From Candidatus Auribacterota bacterium (lineage in GTDB: Bacteria > Auribacterota > JAFGBW01 > JAFGJP01): a stretch of DNA of 43,405 nt. How positions within the stretch are numbered: the stretch's first letter is position 1; every line of letters starts with the position of its first letter. The position numbers and the translations under genes were made by a program. The notes under the pieces are model-generated. The model was not told the origin of the DNA. It ran no database searches and worked only from the letters and a program-made list of their open reading frames with translations. Where the stretch lies: assembly GCA_023144635.1 (NCBI GenBank), contig JAGLFH010000068.1, forward strand, positions 1 to 43,405, written 5' to 3'. Positions 24,929-33,908 of this stretch are shown piece by piece.

Positions 24929-25915
24929 ATGGGCGACCAAAAGAATCAAAAAGAAACTATCCAGTTAAAGAATACTGAAATAGCTTCATGGTTTACCCGA
25001 ATTTATTCTGATGCATTGCCTTTTATAGAAAAAAAGTTTTCAACAAATATTGTCTGCAGAGGATCTTTTATCAAAGTATCCGGTAATAATACATCAATTG
25101 AAAGCTGCATCCGTTTTCTTAAGCTTCTTATAAATGAGAGAACTGAAGAAAAGATGACACTTAAAGAGATCGAGAGGCTTATAAAAAGAAACCTCTCAGA
25201 TGAAAAAGATCCTGCAAATATATTCAGTGAAAAGATAGATGTCTGGTCTTCAAGAAAAAAACATATCATGCCCAAAACAATTGGTCAGTTAAAATATATC
25301 AGATCTATGCGAAAAAATGATATTACTATTTGTTTCGGACCGGCAGGTACTGGCAAAACATATTTAGCGGTAGCTCTCGCAATAGAATATCTTAAACAGG
25401 AAAGAGTAAGCAGAATAATACTAACCCGCCCTGCAGTAGAAGCAGGGGAGACTTTGGGGTTTCTTCCGGGTGATCTTAAAGAAAAACTTTTCCCCTATTT
25501 AAGGCCGCTTTACGACGCTCTTTTTGAGATGATAGAAGCTGAAAAAGTAGAACATCTCATTGAAACAGGCATAATTGAAATAGCACCTCTTGCTTATATG
25601 CGCGGAAGAACACTTAATGATTCTTTTATTATACTTGATGAAGCACAAAACTCTTCATCCATGCAGATGAAGATGTTTTTAACACGTCTGGGGTTTAATT
25701 CCAAAATAGCTATCACTGGAGATATCACACAAATAGATCTTAAAACAAACATGAGATCAGGTCTTGTAGAGGTCAAAAATTTACTCAAAAACATAGAAGG
25801 TATCAGCGTAACAGAACTGGGCGTTAAAGATATCATACGCCACCATCTTGTTCAAAAAATAATAAATGCTTATAAAAAAGGTCGGGAAAAAAGTGAAAGC
25901 AAAAAAAAGCATTAA
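24929..25915 (+). CDS. phoH: PhoH-family ATPase
   Basis: PhoH-like P-loop protein (328 residues) with an N-terminal KH-like segment (about 1-75), Walker A GPAGTGKTYLA (about 133-143), Walker B FIILDEAQNSS and GDITQIDL. Family members are implicated in RNA metabolism, often near ybeY. Here ybeY does not follow. The gene sits two bases after aspS and overlaps hisC, so it is part of that operon. The substrate is unknown. Confidence 0.93.
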   Translation: MGDQKNQKETIQLKNTEIASWFTRIYSDALPFIEKKFSTNIVCRGSFIKVSGNNTSIESCIRFLKLLINERTEEKMTLKEIERLIKRNLSDEKDPANIFSEKIDVWSSRKKHIMPKTIGQLKYIRSMRKNDITICFGPAGTGKTYLAVALAIEYLKQERVSRIILTRPAVEAGETLGFLPGDLKEKLFPYLRPLYDALFEMIEAEKVEHLIETGIIEIAPLAYMRGRTLNDSFIILDEAQNSSSMQMKMFLTRLGFNSKIAITGDITQIDLKTNMRSGLVEVKNLLKNIEGISVTELGVKDIIRHHLVQKIINAYKKGREKSESKKKH

Positions 25916-26963
25916 AAAAATATCCCCTTATAGTGAAGGGAAAAGCAGTTTTGGTAAAGTCATTAAAATGTCTTCAAATGAAACTCCATTTGGTCTTGAT
26001 GCCTCAAGCAGGAAAGCACTTTTAGAATGCATGAAAACAATTAACCGTTATCCTGTTAAAGAGCCAAGAGCGTTGAAAGAAATAATATCAAAAGGCTTCA
26101 ATCTTAAATATGAGAACATAAATCTCGGTAACGGTTCCGATGAACTTATTCAATTCATTTTTATGGCCTTTATAGAGAAAAACAATAATGTGATAATACC
26201 TGAAGCAACTTTTCTAATGTACTCCATATATGCAGATATTTTCGGTGTAAAGAGTATTATATCAAAGATGAGATCCAAAGCTATTGATCTTGAAGATATC
26301 TACAATAAGATAAATAAATATACAAAAGCTGTTTTTATTGCAAATCCCAATAACCCTACAGGTCTTTTTATTAAAGAATCAGAACTTATCAGATTTATTA
26401 AAAAAGTACCTGCGCATGTCTTGATAGTAGTAGATGCTGCATATATAGATTTTAGTGAAGATAATTTTGAAAGATCTTTTAAGAATATTCTAGGTAAAGG
26501 CAAAAAGAATGTTATCTTCTTAAGAACATTCTCAAAATCATTTGGAATAGCAGGCCTAAGAATAGGATATTCAGTAACGGACAAAGAGACTTGCGCTTCA
26601 ATAGAAAAAATGAGACAGCCGTTTAATATAAATTCTCCGGCAATCACACTAGCAGAAAATATTCTTAAAAGAAAAGACCTGGTTAAAAACAGGATCAATA
26701 AAATTTTAATAGAACGAAAAAGAATGGAAAACTTTTTTATAAAAAATAAAATAGAATATCTTGAAAGTCATGCTAATTTTATTTGTTTTAAAATACCTAA
26801 AAGCTTATTATTTATTGAATATTGCAAAAAAAGAGGACTCTTTATCAGGGATCTTTCATCTTTTGCTATGAAAGGGTATATGCGCGTTACGATATCTCTA
26901 AAAAAACATAATTCAACTTTTAGAAAATATTTGTTGGAATTCATTAACAACAAAAAAAGGTAA
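25893..26963 (+). CDS. hisC: HisC-like histidinol-phosphate/aromatic aminotransferase
   Basis: Class I/II PLP aminotransferase of the HisC group: YSEGKSS near the start, MSSNETPFGL, NLGNGSDELI, ANPNNPTG, VDAAYIDF, and the PLP lysine in TFSKSFGIAGLRIGY. The GTG at 25893 gives 356 residues with a normal HisC start (KKISPYSEG); AAGG lies about 11 bases upstream. An ATG at 25866 in the same frame is less likely. Other his genes are absent, and the next two genes belong to aromatic amino acid synthesis, so the enzyme may act on phenylpyruvate, 4-hydroxyphenylpyruvate or prephenate. Substrate assignment is inference. Confidence 0.85.
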   Translation: MKAKKSIKKISPYSEGKSSFGKVIKMSSNETPFGLDASSRKALLECMKTINRYPVKEPRALKEIISKGFNLKYENINLGNGSDELIQFIFMAFIEKNNNVIIPEATFLMYSIYADIFGVKSIISKMRSKAIDLEDIYNKINKYTKAVFIANPNNPTGLFIKESELIRFIKKVPAHVLIVVDAAYIDFSEDNFERSFKNILGKGKKNVIFLRTFSKSFGIAGLRIGYSVTDKETCASIEKMRQPFNINSPAITLAENILKRKDLVKNRINKILIERKRMENFFIKNKIEYLESHANFICFKIPKSLLFIEYCKKRGLFIRDLSSFAMKGYMRVTISLKKHNSTFRKYLLEFINNKKR

Positions 26964-26968
26964 TCGAA

Positions 26969-27988
26969 ATGATAATAGTACTAAAGCCTGAAGCGACAAA
27001 AAAAGAAAAAAAACACATAATAGATAGGATCAAAGAGCTTAAGCTTACTCCGCGCGTTCTTCACGGTACAGAACGTGATGTTATAGCTGTAATAGGCTCT
27101 GAAAGTATTATAAGCCAGCTACCACTGGAAGTTTTTCCAGGCGTCGAAAGCGCAATGCCGGTTTTAAAACCTTACAAGCTTGTAAGCCGCAAGGTAAAAC
27201 CTGATTCAACAGTAATAGATGTTAACGGCATAAAAATAGGCGGTGGAAAGACTTTCAATATAATAGCAGGTCCCTGTTCCATTGAAGGGCTAGGCATGAT
27301 GAGAAACATATGGAAATCAATACAACAAACAGGTATAGGCATAATGCGTGGCGGCGCATTTAAGCCTCGTACATCTCCCTACAGCTTCCAGGGAATGGGT
27401 AAAAAAGGTCTTGAGATATTTAAGAAGATAAAAAAAGAATTCAAGATAAGCGTTATTACTGAAGTAATGGATACAAAAGATGTCGAACTTGTAGCAAAAT
27501 ATTCCGATATATTGCAGATCGGCGCAAGAAATATACAGAATTTCAGTCTTCTTAAAGAAGTCGGAAAGTGCAAAAAACCTGTTATGCTTAAAAGGGGCAT
27601 GGCAATGACAATAAAAGAGTTCTTAATGGCAGCAGAATATGTACTTTCACAGGGTAATTTTAATGTTATACTTTGTGAACGCGGCATAAGAACTTTTGAA
27701 CCGCTAACACGTTTTACACTTGATATAAGTGCAGTTCCAATAATAAAAAAAGAAACACATCTGCCCGTTTTTATTGACCCCTCACACGGAGGAGGAAGAT
27801 GGGATCTAGTTGAGCCGCTTTCAAAGGCTGCATTAGCTGTCGAAGCAGATGGCATTATTGTTGAGGTTCATGATAACCCTGAGAATGCTGTTTCAGACGG
27901 CGAGCAATCCTTAAGACCGTATAAATTCAATGAAATGGTAGAAAAATTACGAAAAACTGCAGAATTTATGGGAAAAGAAATATGTTAA
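26969..27988 (+). CDS. aroF: 3-deoxy-7-phosphoheptulonate (DAHP) synthase
   Basis: First step of the shikimate pathway, joining phosphoenolpyruvate and erythrose 4-phosphate. This is a type I-beta enzyme: an N-terminal ferredoxin-like domain (about 1-70) and a TIM-barrel core with [46 protein letters not shown] and [12 protein letters not shown]. The length (339) matches the Thermotoga type with a regulatory domain, suggesting feedback control by Tyr or Phe. The stop overlaps the tyrA start by seven bases. Confidence 0.95.
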   Translation: MIIVLKPEATKKEKKHIIDRIKELKLTPRVLHGTERDVIAVIGSESIISQLPLEVFPGVESAMPVLKPYKLVSRKVKPDSTVIDVNGIKIGGGKTFNIIAGPCSIEGLGMMRNIWKSIQQTGIGIMRGGAFKPRTSPYSFQGMGKKGLEIFKKIKKEFKISVITEVMDTKDVELVAKYSDILQIGARNIQNFSLLKEVGKCKKPVMLKRGMAMTIKEFLMAAEYVLSQGNFNVILCERGIRTFEPLTRFTLDISAVPIIKKETHLPVFIDPSHGGGRWDLVEPLSKAALAVEADGIIVEVHDNPENAVSDGEQSLRPYKFNEMVEKLRKTAEFMGKEIC

Positions 27989-28848
27989 AAAAAATTACTG
28001 TTATCGGATTAGGCATGATGGGAGCTTCCCTTTGTCTTGCAGCTAAAAAAAGAATCCCTAATATAAAAATCACTTCTATTGTAAGAAAAGAAATTTATGT
28101 TCAGAAAGCTAAAGAAAAGAAAATAGTAGATGATATTTTTGTAGGAATGAATGAAAGCGCCTTTGATGCAGACATAATAATTATTTCTGTTCCCGTTCTT
28201 TCCATTGACTCTGTACTTAAAGACATAAAACCTTTTTTAAAAAAGGGAACTATAGTTACAGATATGGGAAGCGTAAAAGGGCTCATAATGGAACAGGCAG
28301 AAAAGGTTTTTGGAACTGAACAAGAAGTTTTTATTGGTTCCCACCCCATGTGCGGATCAGAAAAATCAGGTATGGATCACGCAAAAGAAGATCTCTTTAT
28401 TAGCAGTACCTGCATTGTTACTAAAACAAAATCATCACCTGTAAAAGATGTTGAAAAACTTGTTTCTTTTTGGAAATCATTAGGATGCAATATAATAGAG
28501 ATGGATGCTAATGAACATGACTCTCAAGTTGCTATAATCAGCCATCTACCTCATCTTCTTTCAACAGTTTTAATGAATCATACCGTAGAACTTTCTTCAA
28601 AGCACAAACAGCTACTAAATATTGCAGGAAGCGGTTTTTCAGATATGACAAGGTTATCTGCAGGAAATCCTTCAATATGGATGGATATTTTTGAAGCTAA
28701 CAGAGAATCTGTAATTAGGTCTTTAACTGATTATAAAAACTCCTTAAACAAGATTCTTGATTTACTGAAAGAAAATAAAAAAGAAGACGTTTTTTTATTT
28801 CTTAAAAATGGAGCTGAAAATAAAAAAGATTTTGAAAACAACAAATAA
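27982..28848 (+). CDS. tyrA: Prephenate dehydrogenase
   Basis: Oxidises prephenate (or arogenate) with NAD(P) towards tyrosine. The Rossmann motif VIGLGMMGASLCLAAK is at the start, followed by TDMGSVKG, GSHPMCGSEKSG, a catalytic-region SHLPHL (His) and GSGFSDMTRLSAGNPSIWMD. At 288 residues it lacks the ACT or chorismate mutase domains found in some homologues. It is the last gene of the aspS-phoH-hisC-aroF-tyrA run. Confidence 0.93.
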   Translation: MLKKITVIGLGMMGASLCLAAKKRIPNIKITSIVRKEIYVQKAKEKKIVDDIFVGMNESAFDADIIIISVPVLSIDSVLKDIKPFLKKGTIVTDMGSVKGLIMEQAEKVFGTEQEVFIGSHPMCGSEKSGMDHAKEDLFISSTCIVTKTKSSPVKDVEKLVSFWKSLGCNIIEMDANEHDSQVAIISHLPHLLSTVLMNHTVELSSKHKQLLNIAGSGFSDMTRLSAGNPSIWMDIFEANRESVIRSLTDYKNSLNKILDLLKENKKEDVFLFLKNGAENKKDFENNK

Positions 28849-29001
28849 AAGTTATCTTTCGAGCTCGATTAATTAACAATTATAAATCCTGTTATCCCAT
28901 CTAATAAACATAGTTATAAGCTGTAAGTATTGAAAAGTAAAAAGAGGAAAGTAGAAAGCTTAATAAAGGTTAAAAACTATATCCTGTCAATCTTTTAATA
29001 A
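28849..29001. other. Convergent intergenic region, nothing clear
   Basis: 153 bases between the stop of tyrA and the stop of the minus-strand glycosyltransferase. A purine-rich AAAGTAAAAAGAGGAAAGTA word lies at about 28933-28952. No convincing terminator for either gene is seen. Confidence 0.4.
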
Positions 29002-31950
29002 TTAATTTATATTAAATTCTGCTATCTTGCATCTGTTTGAACGGTCTTCACCCATTGTCTCTGATCTAAACCGCTTTTTCTTTTTAGGGTCCCAAAGGCC
29101 AATCCATACATCTACTTTGCCCTTGAAGCCAAGATTCATCGGAACTGCAATATTTTGTTTATCTATAATCATCTCATTAGGAATAAAATATTTTACTTTT
29201 GTCTCACTTCCATCATCCAATAAATGATCATTTTGGAATAATATTTTCATATTTTTTACTTCACCATGGACTGAAAAATATACAAAAACATAAAAATCAT
29301 TCTTCACTTTTTCCGTAGGTAAAAAATAATATGTAATAGGAAGGATATCTCCGGCTTTCATATTTACAATATCTGCCTTAATACCCAGATATTTCAAATT
29401 GTTCTCAAAATCGATCTCGCAAAGAATATTTGGAGAAAACATCTTTTTAATACTGCTTTGTATTTCTTTAAGAGTTTCTGTGTCATTTTTTTCTTTGGCA
29501 ATCTTTTCCAGTTCTTTTAATGCATAAAAATGCGTACTCAAGAAAAGTAATGCTCTTTTTAAATATTTTCCAGCAGTTAATTTATCTTTATTTTTTAAAG
29601 CCTTCAAAGCTTTATCATAATAATCTTTTGAATAAATACGATTATTATAATTAAGGATGGCCTTTTCGCACCATAAGGCTTTCATATCTTCTTTATTTAT
29701 TGTAACGATATATGCATAAATATCATCTTCAAAGCTGTTAAAATCGATCCCTAAATCTGTTAATTGTCTTTCATTAAAAGCTCTGAATTCTTTTTCAAAG
29801 ACAAACAAATTCTTTTTATTAAAATCTATTTTCATATCTTTATACTTCACCCTGCTGTATCGTATTTTCTTTTTAAAAAGATCACTGTATTTTGATATGC
29901 GAGAAGGAGTGCAGAATATTTCAAATAATTTTTCACCTTCAAGAGCTTTTAATATTATTTTATCTATATCTTTTATATTATCATGTTTCATTTCTTTTTC
30001 TGATGTAAGGACCATCAGCTCTCGAAGAGTAACAACGTCCTTTTTATTAAGACTTTCGAAAATGATCTGTACTCCCTCTGTATCATATGGTTCTATATAA
30101 AGTTCAAAATATGGACTGTGGTTCAAGATATAAGGATGACCACCTCTCACCATGCCCTTATAAACACCCTTATCTGTACTTAAAAGGACTTTACCGGATT
30201 TTATGTCTTTTATTATTATGTTACCGCCAAAAAATCCTTTTTTACCGTAAAGATAAAAAATAAAGCCTGTGATCTTTTTTATCTTTTTTAGATTTACTTC
30301 AAAACTTACAGTGTCACTTTCATTAAAGAAAACACTGTATGATGTTGTGATATTCCTGTCAGACATATGCTTTAGAATTTCAAGATCCTCTTCATTAACA
30401 GTTATTTCTAAATCTTCTGATGGCAATACTGCAGAAGTTAGATCATATTTTTTTGTAAAGGAATGAAAGATGTCATATTCATCCAAATTATCAATTTGAT
30501 ATTCATAACCAAGATTTTCAAATCTTTTGGATGAAATATCTTTTTCTTTGGATAAGATCAGGTAGTTAATACTTTTATCATCAAGAATATCATAGACATA
30601 TTCAGGCTTTCTGGTATTTACAAAAGCAAAGATCATCTCCTCAGCAGTATCAAAGGTGTAAAGAGGTGCTTTCCAGTACTCAAGCATTAAAAAGTCTTTT
30701 TTCCCTGTTTTTTTTATATCACTAAAAAGCTTATCTCTTTTTCTTCTATTCTTGTTAAATTCATCCCTTACATCCTTTCTAACAAAAGGATTTCCGATCG
30801 CATTTGATATTAAATTAATTATCAGGACTGAAGAAAAAAGAAAAATACTAACTCCTCTTTTCCTGAATACCTTTTCAAGATAAAAGATAAAACAAACAGT
30901 CATAACAGGATAAACAGAATAAAATGGCAGTAAATACCTCATATTTGCAAGAGTATTATTATCGCTTGAATGGCTTATCCAAAAGACTCCAGGCAAAGTC
31001 ACAAAAAATATCCATAAAAGGCTGAACGGTTCAATTTTTTTATCTTTTAAATTCTGTACAAGCTTTATACCAAAATAAAATATGAAAAAAACTATTGCAC
31101 CTATATAAAAAAGAAAAAAAGGATACCAAACAAAATATATATAGTAATCATCACCCCTATGTTTTAATCCTAATAGATAAGGTAATATCTTATAAACGGA
31201 ATAATACATTTTACTAACAAGACTGGCTCCTGCTGATGGTGCGAACATGTCAAAAGAAATAAAATTATTTTTTAAATTAAAATATAACAAAGGGAAACTG
31301 CCCAATAAAAAACCTGCAAGTGTTGAAAAAAAACATCTTACCAATTTATTTTTGAATTTATATATTTGATATATTAAATAAACTCCAACTGGGCTAAAAT
31401 AATATATGATTAGAAAATTAACCCAAAAAGCAATACCTGAAATAAGTCCCAGTAGAAAATAAAATTTTCCACTTTTCGGTTTTCCGACGCTGTTGCATAT
31501 CATAGCCAGAAGAAGTGTTCCAAAAAAATATGTTTCCGGATATCCGTGCCTGCCGTACATACCTGCCATAGAAAAATACTCCGGCGAAATAACACCAATA
31601 ACGACTACAGCCAACTGCCAGTAAAAATTTTTGAAAAGGGCACGTGATAGATAAAAAAGGCTAAAACCATATCCTATATAGAAAAAAGATGCTGCAAAAC
31701 AAAATATTTCACGACTGGGACCGAATAAATAAAATAGAACAGCATCTAGATAGCTCTGCAATGTACCCATATAAGCAGTTCCCCAGCTAAAAACGGGAAA
31801 ATCTCCTTTTAATATATGCATACCTTGAAGAGCAAAAATAGCATGGTCTGAATCCATTCTGGGAGCTAATAGGTAACCTGTCCTTATAATAAATCCTAAT
31901 AAGACGACTATTGATATGATAAACCATCTTTTAAAATTATTTTCTTTCAT
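29002..31950 (-). CDS. GT39-like membrane glycosyltransferase with C-terminal beta-sandwich domains
   Basis: A 982-residue membrane protein. The N-terminal about 400 residues form a GT-C (dolichyl-P-mannose/ArnT type) membrane domain with many hydrophobic helices and an early loop PRMDSDHAIFALQGMHILKG, where Asp residues would bind the polyprenyl-phosphate sugar. A soluble part follows: a galactose-binding-like beta domain (about 510-640), a helical TPR-like stretch (about 800-860) and a C-terminal beta-sandwich ending KVDVWIGLWDPKKKKRF. The last is shared with the protein encoded at 33886-36690. The sugar and acceptor are unknown. It is transcribed divergently from the SGNH hydrolase gene. 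Confidence 0.75.
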   Translation of the reverse strand: MKENNFKRWFIISIVVLLGFIIRTGYLLAPRMDSDHAIFALQGMHILKGDFPVFSWGTAYMGTLQSYLDAVLFYLFGPSREIFCFAASFFYIGYGFSLFYLSRALFKNFYWQLAVVVIGVISPEYFSMAGMYGRHGYPETYFFGTLLLAMICNSVGKPKSGKFYFLLGLISGIAFWVNFLIIYYFSPVGVYLIYQIYKFKNKLVRCFFSTLAGFLLGSFPLLYFNLKNNFISFDMFAPSAGASLVSKMYYSVYKILPYLLGLKHRGDDYYIYFVWYPFFLFYIGAIVFFIFYFGIKLVQNLKDKKIEPFSLLWIFFVTLPGVFWISHSSDNNTLANMRYLLPFYSVYPVMTVCFIFYLEKVFRKRGVSIFLFSSVLIINLISNAIGNPFVRKDVRDEFNKNRRKRDKLFSDIKKTGKKDFLMLEYWKAPLYTFDTAEEMIFAFVNTRKPEYVYDILDDKSINYLILSKEKDISSKRFENLGYEYQIDNLDEYDIFHSFTKKYDLTSAVLPSEDLEITVNEEDLEILKHMSDRNITTSYSVFFNESDTVSFEVNLKKIKKITGFIFYLYGKKGFFGGNIIIKDIKSGKVLLSTDKGVYKGMVRGGHPYILNHSPYFELYIEPYDTEGVQIIFESLNKKDVVTLRELMVLTSEKEMKHDNIKDIDKIILKALEGEKLFEIFCTPSRISKYSDLFKKKIRYSRVKYKDMKIDFNKKNLFVFEKEFRAFNERQLTDLGIDFNSFEDDIYAYIVTINKEDMKALWCEKAILNYNNRIYSKDYYDKALKALKNKDKLTAGKYLKRALLFLSTHFYALKELEKIAKEKNDTETLKEIQSSIKKMFSPNILCEIDFENNLKYLGIKADIVNMKAGDILPITYYFLPTEKVKNDFYVFVYFSVHGEVKNMKILFQNDHLLDDGSETKVKYFIPNEMIIDKQNIAVPMNLGFKGKVDVWIGLWDPKKKKRFRSETMGEDRSNRCKIAEFNIN

Positions 31951-32216
31951 AAGGAAACTTGTTTTATTGCAGATGAGGTTAATAAATATTTATTTCCGTG
32001 AGTTTAAATATATATCATTTTTTTATGATAATGTCCAATGTAATAGATTGATTTTCGGCAAAGCACTCTTGATAAATTTGTCATTAAACTTGATTATCAA
32101 GCCAAACATTTTTATTTGTAGAAAAATTAAACTTCACATGATAATATGAACAATTTAAAAAGCATAAAAGTAATAATTTTCACAAATAAATGAAATAATA
32201 ACTTAGAGGTTAAATC
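31951..32216. promoter_or_regulatory. Divergent intergenic region of the envelope island
   Basis: 266 very AT-rich bases between two divergent genes, so both promoters should be here. A CTTGATTATCAAG palindrome is present at about 32088-32100. No promoter could be assigned with confidence. Confidence 0.35.
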
Positions 32217-33908
32217 ATGAAAAAAACTGTCCTTTTACTAATAATAGCGTTTGTGCTCACTTATTCATCTTCTACACTCCTAGCTGATCTGGAAATGCCG
32301 GAAAGCTTCTGGATCACTTACACAGCCAAAAAAGGATCACAATCTCAAATTTTCATACAGCAGTTTGATAAAGACAATTGGCAGGAAGCTATACAGGTAA
32401 CAGACAGTCTTTCTTACAATACGGCTCCTGCTATAGCTGTTATACCTGACGGCTCTCTCTGGGTAACATGGAGCGGATTTGACAACATCAACACTTCCAT
32501 TTATGCAAAGCAATTTAAAGATGGCGAGTGGAGCAAGGAATATAAAGTCAGCATTCCTAACCAATTTGAAGACAGTCAACCAAGTATAGACATAGATTCT
32601 AACGGAAATCCTGTAATTGTCTGGTCGGGGAATAATGGGCAAGAAGATAATATTCTTATTTCGTTTTTTAGCGGCTCAGCCTGGAGCAATGAAGCACAGA
32701 TAAATATTAAGAATCAGACACCAGATGTAGATCCTAACATCTGCATAATAGACGATAGGGTACTTGTTACTTGGTCAGGTTACAGAATGGGAAAATACGA
32801 GATTCTTGCTGCAGAAAAAGATTCCTCGTCTATATCATTTAAAGAGGTAGATTTAAATTTGCCAACATCCTCTCGGGAAAGGGTTTTTCCTTCTGTTATT
32901 TTACACAAAAATCTTCAAATTCTCTTTTTTACTGGACATGATCTTTACGAAACTACTCTAAATAAAAAGGATTTCACTGCATCCAAGTCTCCTCAAAAAA
33001 TTTCACTTAGTAAAGATTTTGAAAGAACGCTTAAGAAACTCAATGTTTTAAATATACAGAATTTTTCTATTTCCTACGCTTCAGATGAAAAAATTAATAA
33101 CAGTTTAAAACTCAGCCTGATACTGGAAAAGCTGAAAAACCCACAGCAGATTTCTGCTTCGCATTCTGGATTTTTCCACTTATTCGGGCAATGGCTAACA
33201 TCATTGTTCATTTTTGAAAAGCAGGCTTATGCTGTTACAGCCGACAAAAATACAGCTTTTGGAGACAGTATTACCTTGGGTTATAAAAGCACTACTGGAG
33301 GCTACCCGGCAAGACTGGCAAATTCCCTAGGACAAGCAGTCGTTAATAGAGGTGTTGGCGGCGAAATGACTTCTTCAGGAGTAAGCCGCATCAATTCCAT
33401 CCTTAAACAGGATGATCCTCAGCGCATCCTTATTATGGGAGGCACAAATGACATGAATCAGGGAAGATCTATCAGCTCTGTTATCTTTAATCTGAGTGAA
33501 ATGGTAAACAGAAGCCGCAATTACGGATCAACACCTTATCTTGCCACCATATGTCCAAGCAATAGAAAACACTTACCAACAGCCCAGCTCAATGAAGAAA
33601 TCAAAAGCACGGCCATTGCTATGGGTGTAACAAACCCTGATATTAATGGAGCCTTTGGCGGGCAAGTCACCGAACAGTACTTTATTGATGATATTCATCC
33701 AAATGATTCGGGTTATGATATTATTGCTCTGACATTCAAAAACAGCATTTCCCCTCCAGCTCCATCTTCTTCAAGTGGAGGAGGAGGATGCGGAAGCATT
33801 CATCTTCCATTAGATGGCAGTGGATCAGGAATGAACCTTTCTCTCATTGTTTTGGCTCTAGCTTTTCTGGCTTTAAGAAAGATAATCAGAGTTCCAGTTC
33901 ACCAATAA
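32217..33908 (+). CDS. Secreted SGNH/GDSL hydrolase with beta-propeller-like repeats and C-terminal anchor
   Basis: A 563-residue exported protein. A signal peptide (1-23) is followed by three repeats ending in a VTWSG or IVWSG strand at about 81-87, 132-138 and 182-188 (spacing about 50 residues), as in beta-propeller blades. The C-terminal catalytic domain has all SGNH blocks: FGDSITLGY (Ser351), NRGVGGE, MGGTNDM (Asn411) and DDIHPND (Asp491, His494), so it should be an active esterase, possibly deacetylating a glycan. The tail has SSSSGGGGCG (Cys525), a Gly/Ser linker, a hydrophobic helix (about 539-553) and a basic RKIIR end, resembling C-terminal sorting signals. GAGGT precedes the ATG. 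Its 3' end overlaps the next gene by 23 bases in opposite orientation. Confidence 0.85.
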   Translation: MKKTVLLLIIAFVLTYSSSTLLADLEMPESFWITYTAKKGSQSQIFIQQFDKDNWQEAIQVTDSLSYNTAPAIAVIPDGSLWVTWSGFDNINTSIYAKQFKDGEWSKEYKVSIPNQFEDSQPSIDIDSNGNPVIVWSGNNGQEDNILISFFSGSAWSNEAQINIKNQTPDVDPNICIIDDRVLVTWSGYRMGKYEILAAEKDSSSISFKEVDLNLPTSSRERVFPSVILHKNLQILFFTGHDLYETTLNKKDFTASKSPQKISLSKDFERTLKKLNVLNIQNFSISYASDEKINNSLKLSLILEKLKNPQQISASHSGFFHLFGQWLTSLFIFEKQAYAVTADKNTAFGDSITLGYKSTTGGYPARLANSLGQAVVNRGVGGEMTSSGVSRINSILKQDDPQRILIMGGTNDMNQGRSISSVIFNLSEMVNRSRNYGSTPYLATICPSNRKHLPTAQLNEEIKSTAIAMGVTNPDINGAFGGQVTEQYFIDDIHPNDSGYDIIALTFKNSISPPAPSSSSGGGGCGSIHLPLDGSGSGMNLSLIVLALAFLALRKIIRVPVHQ

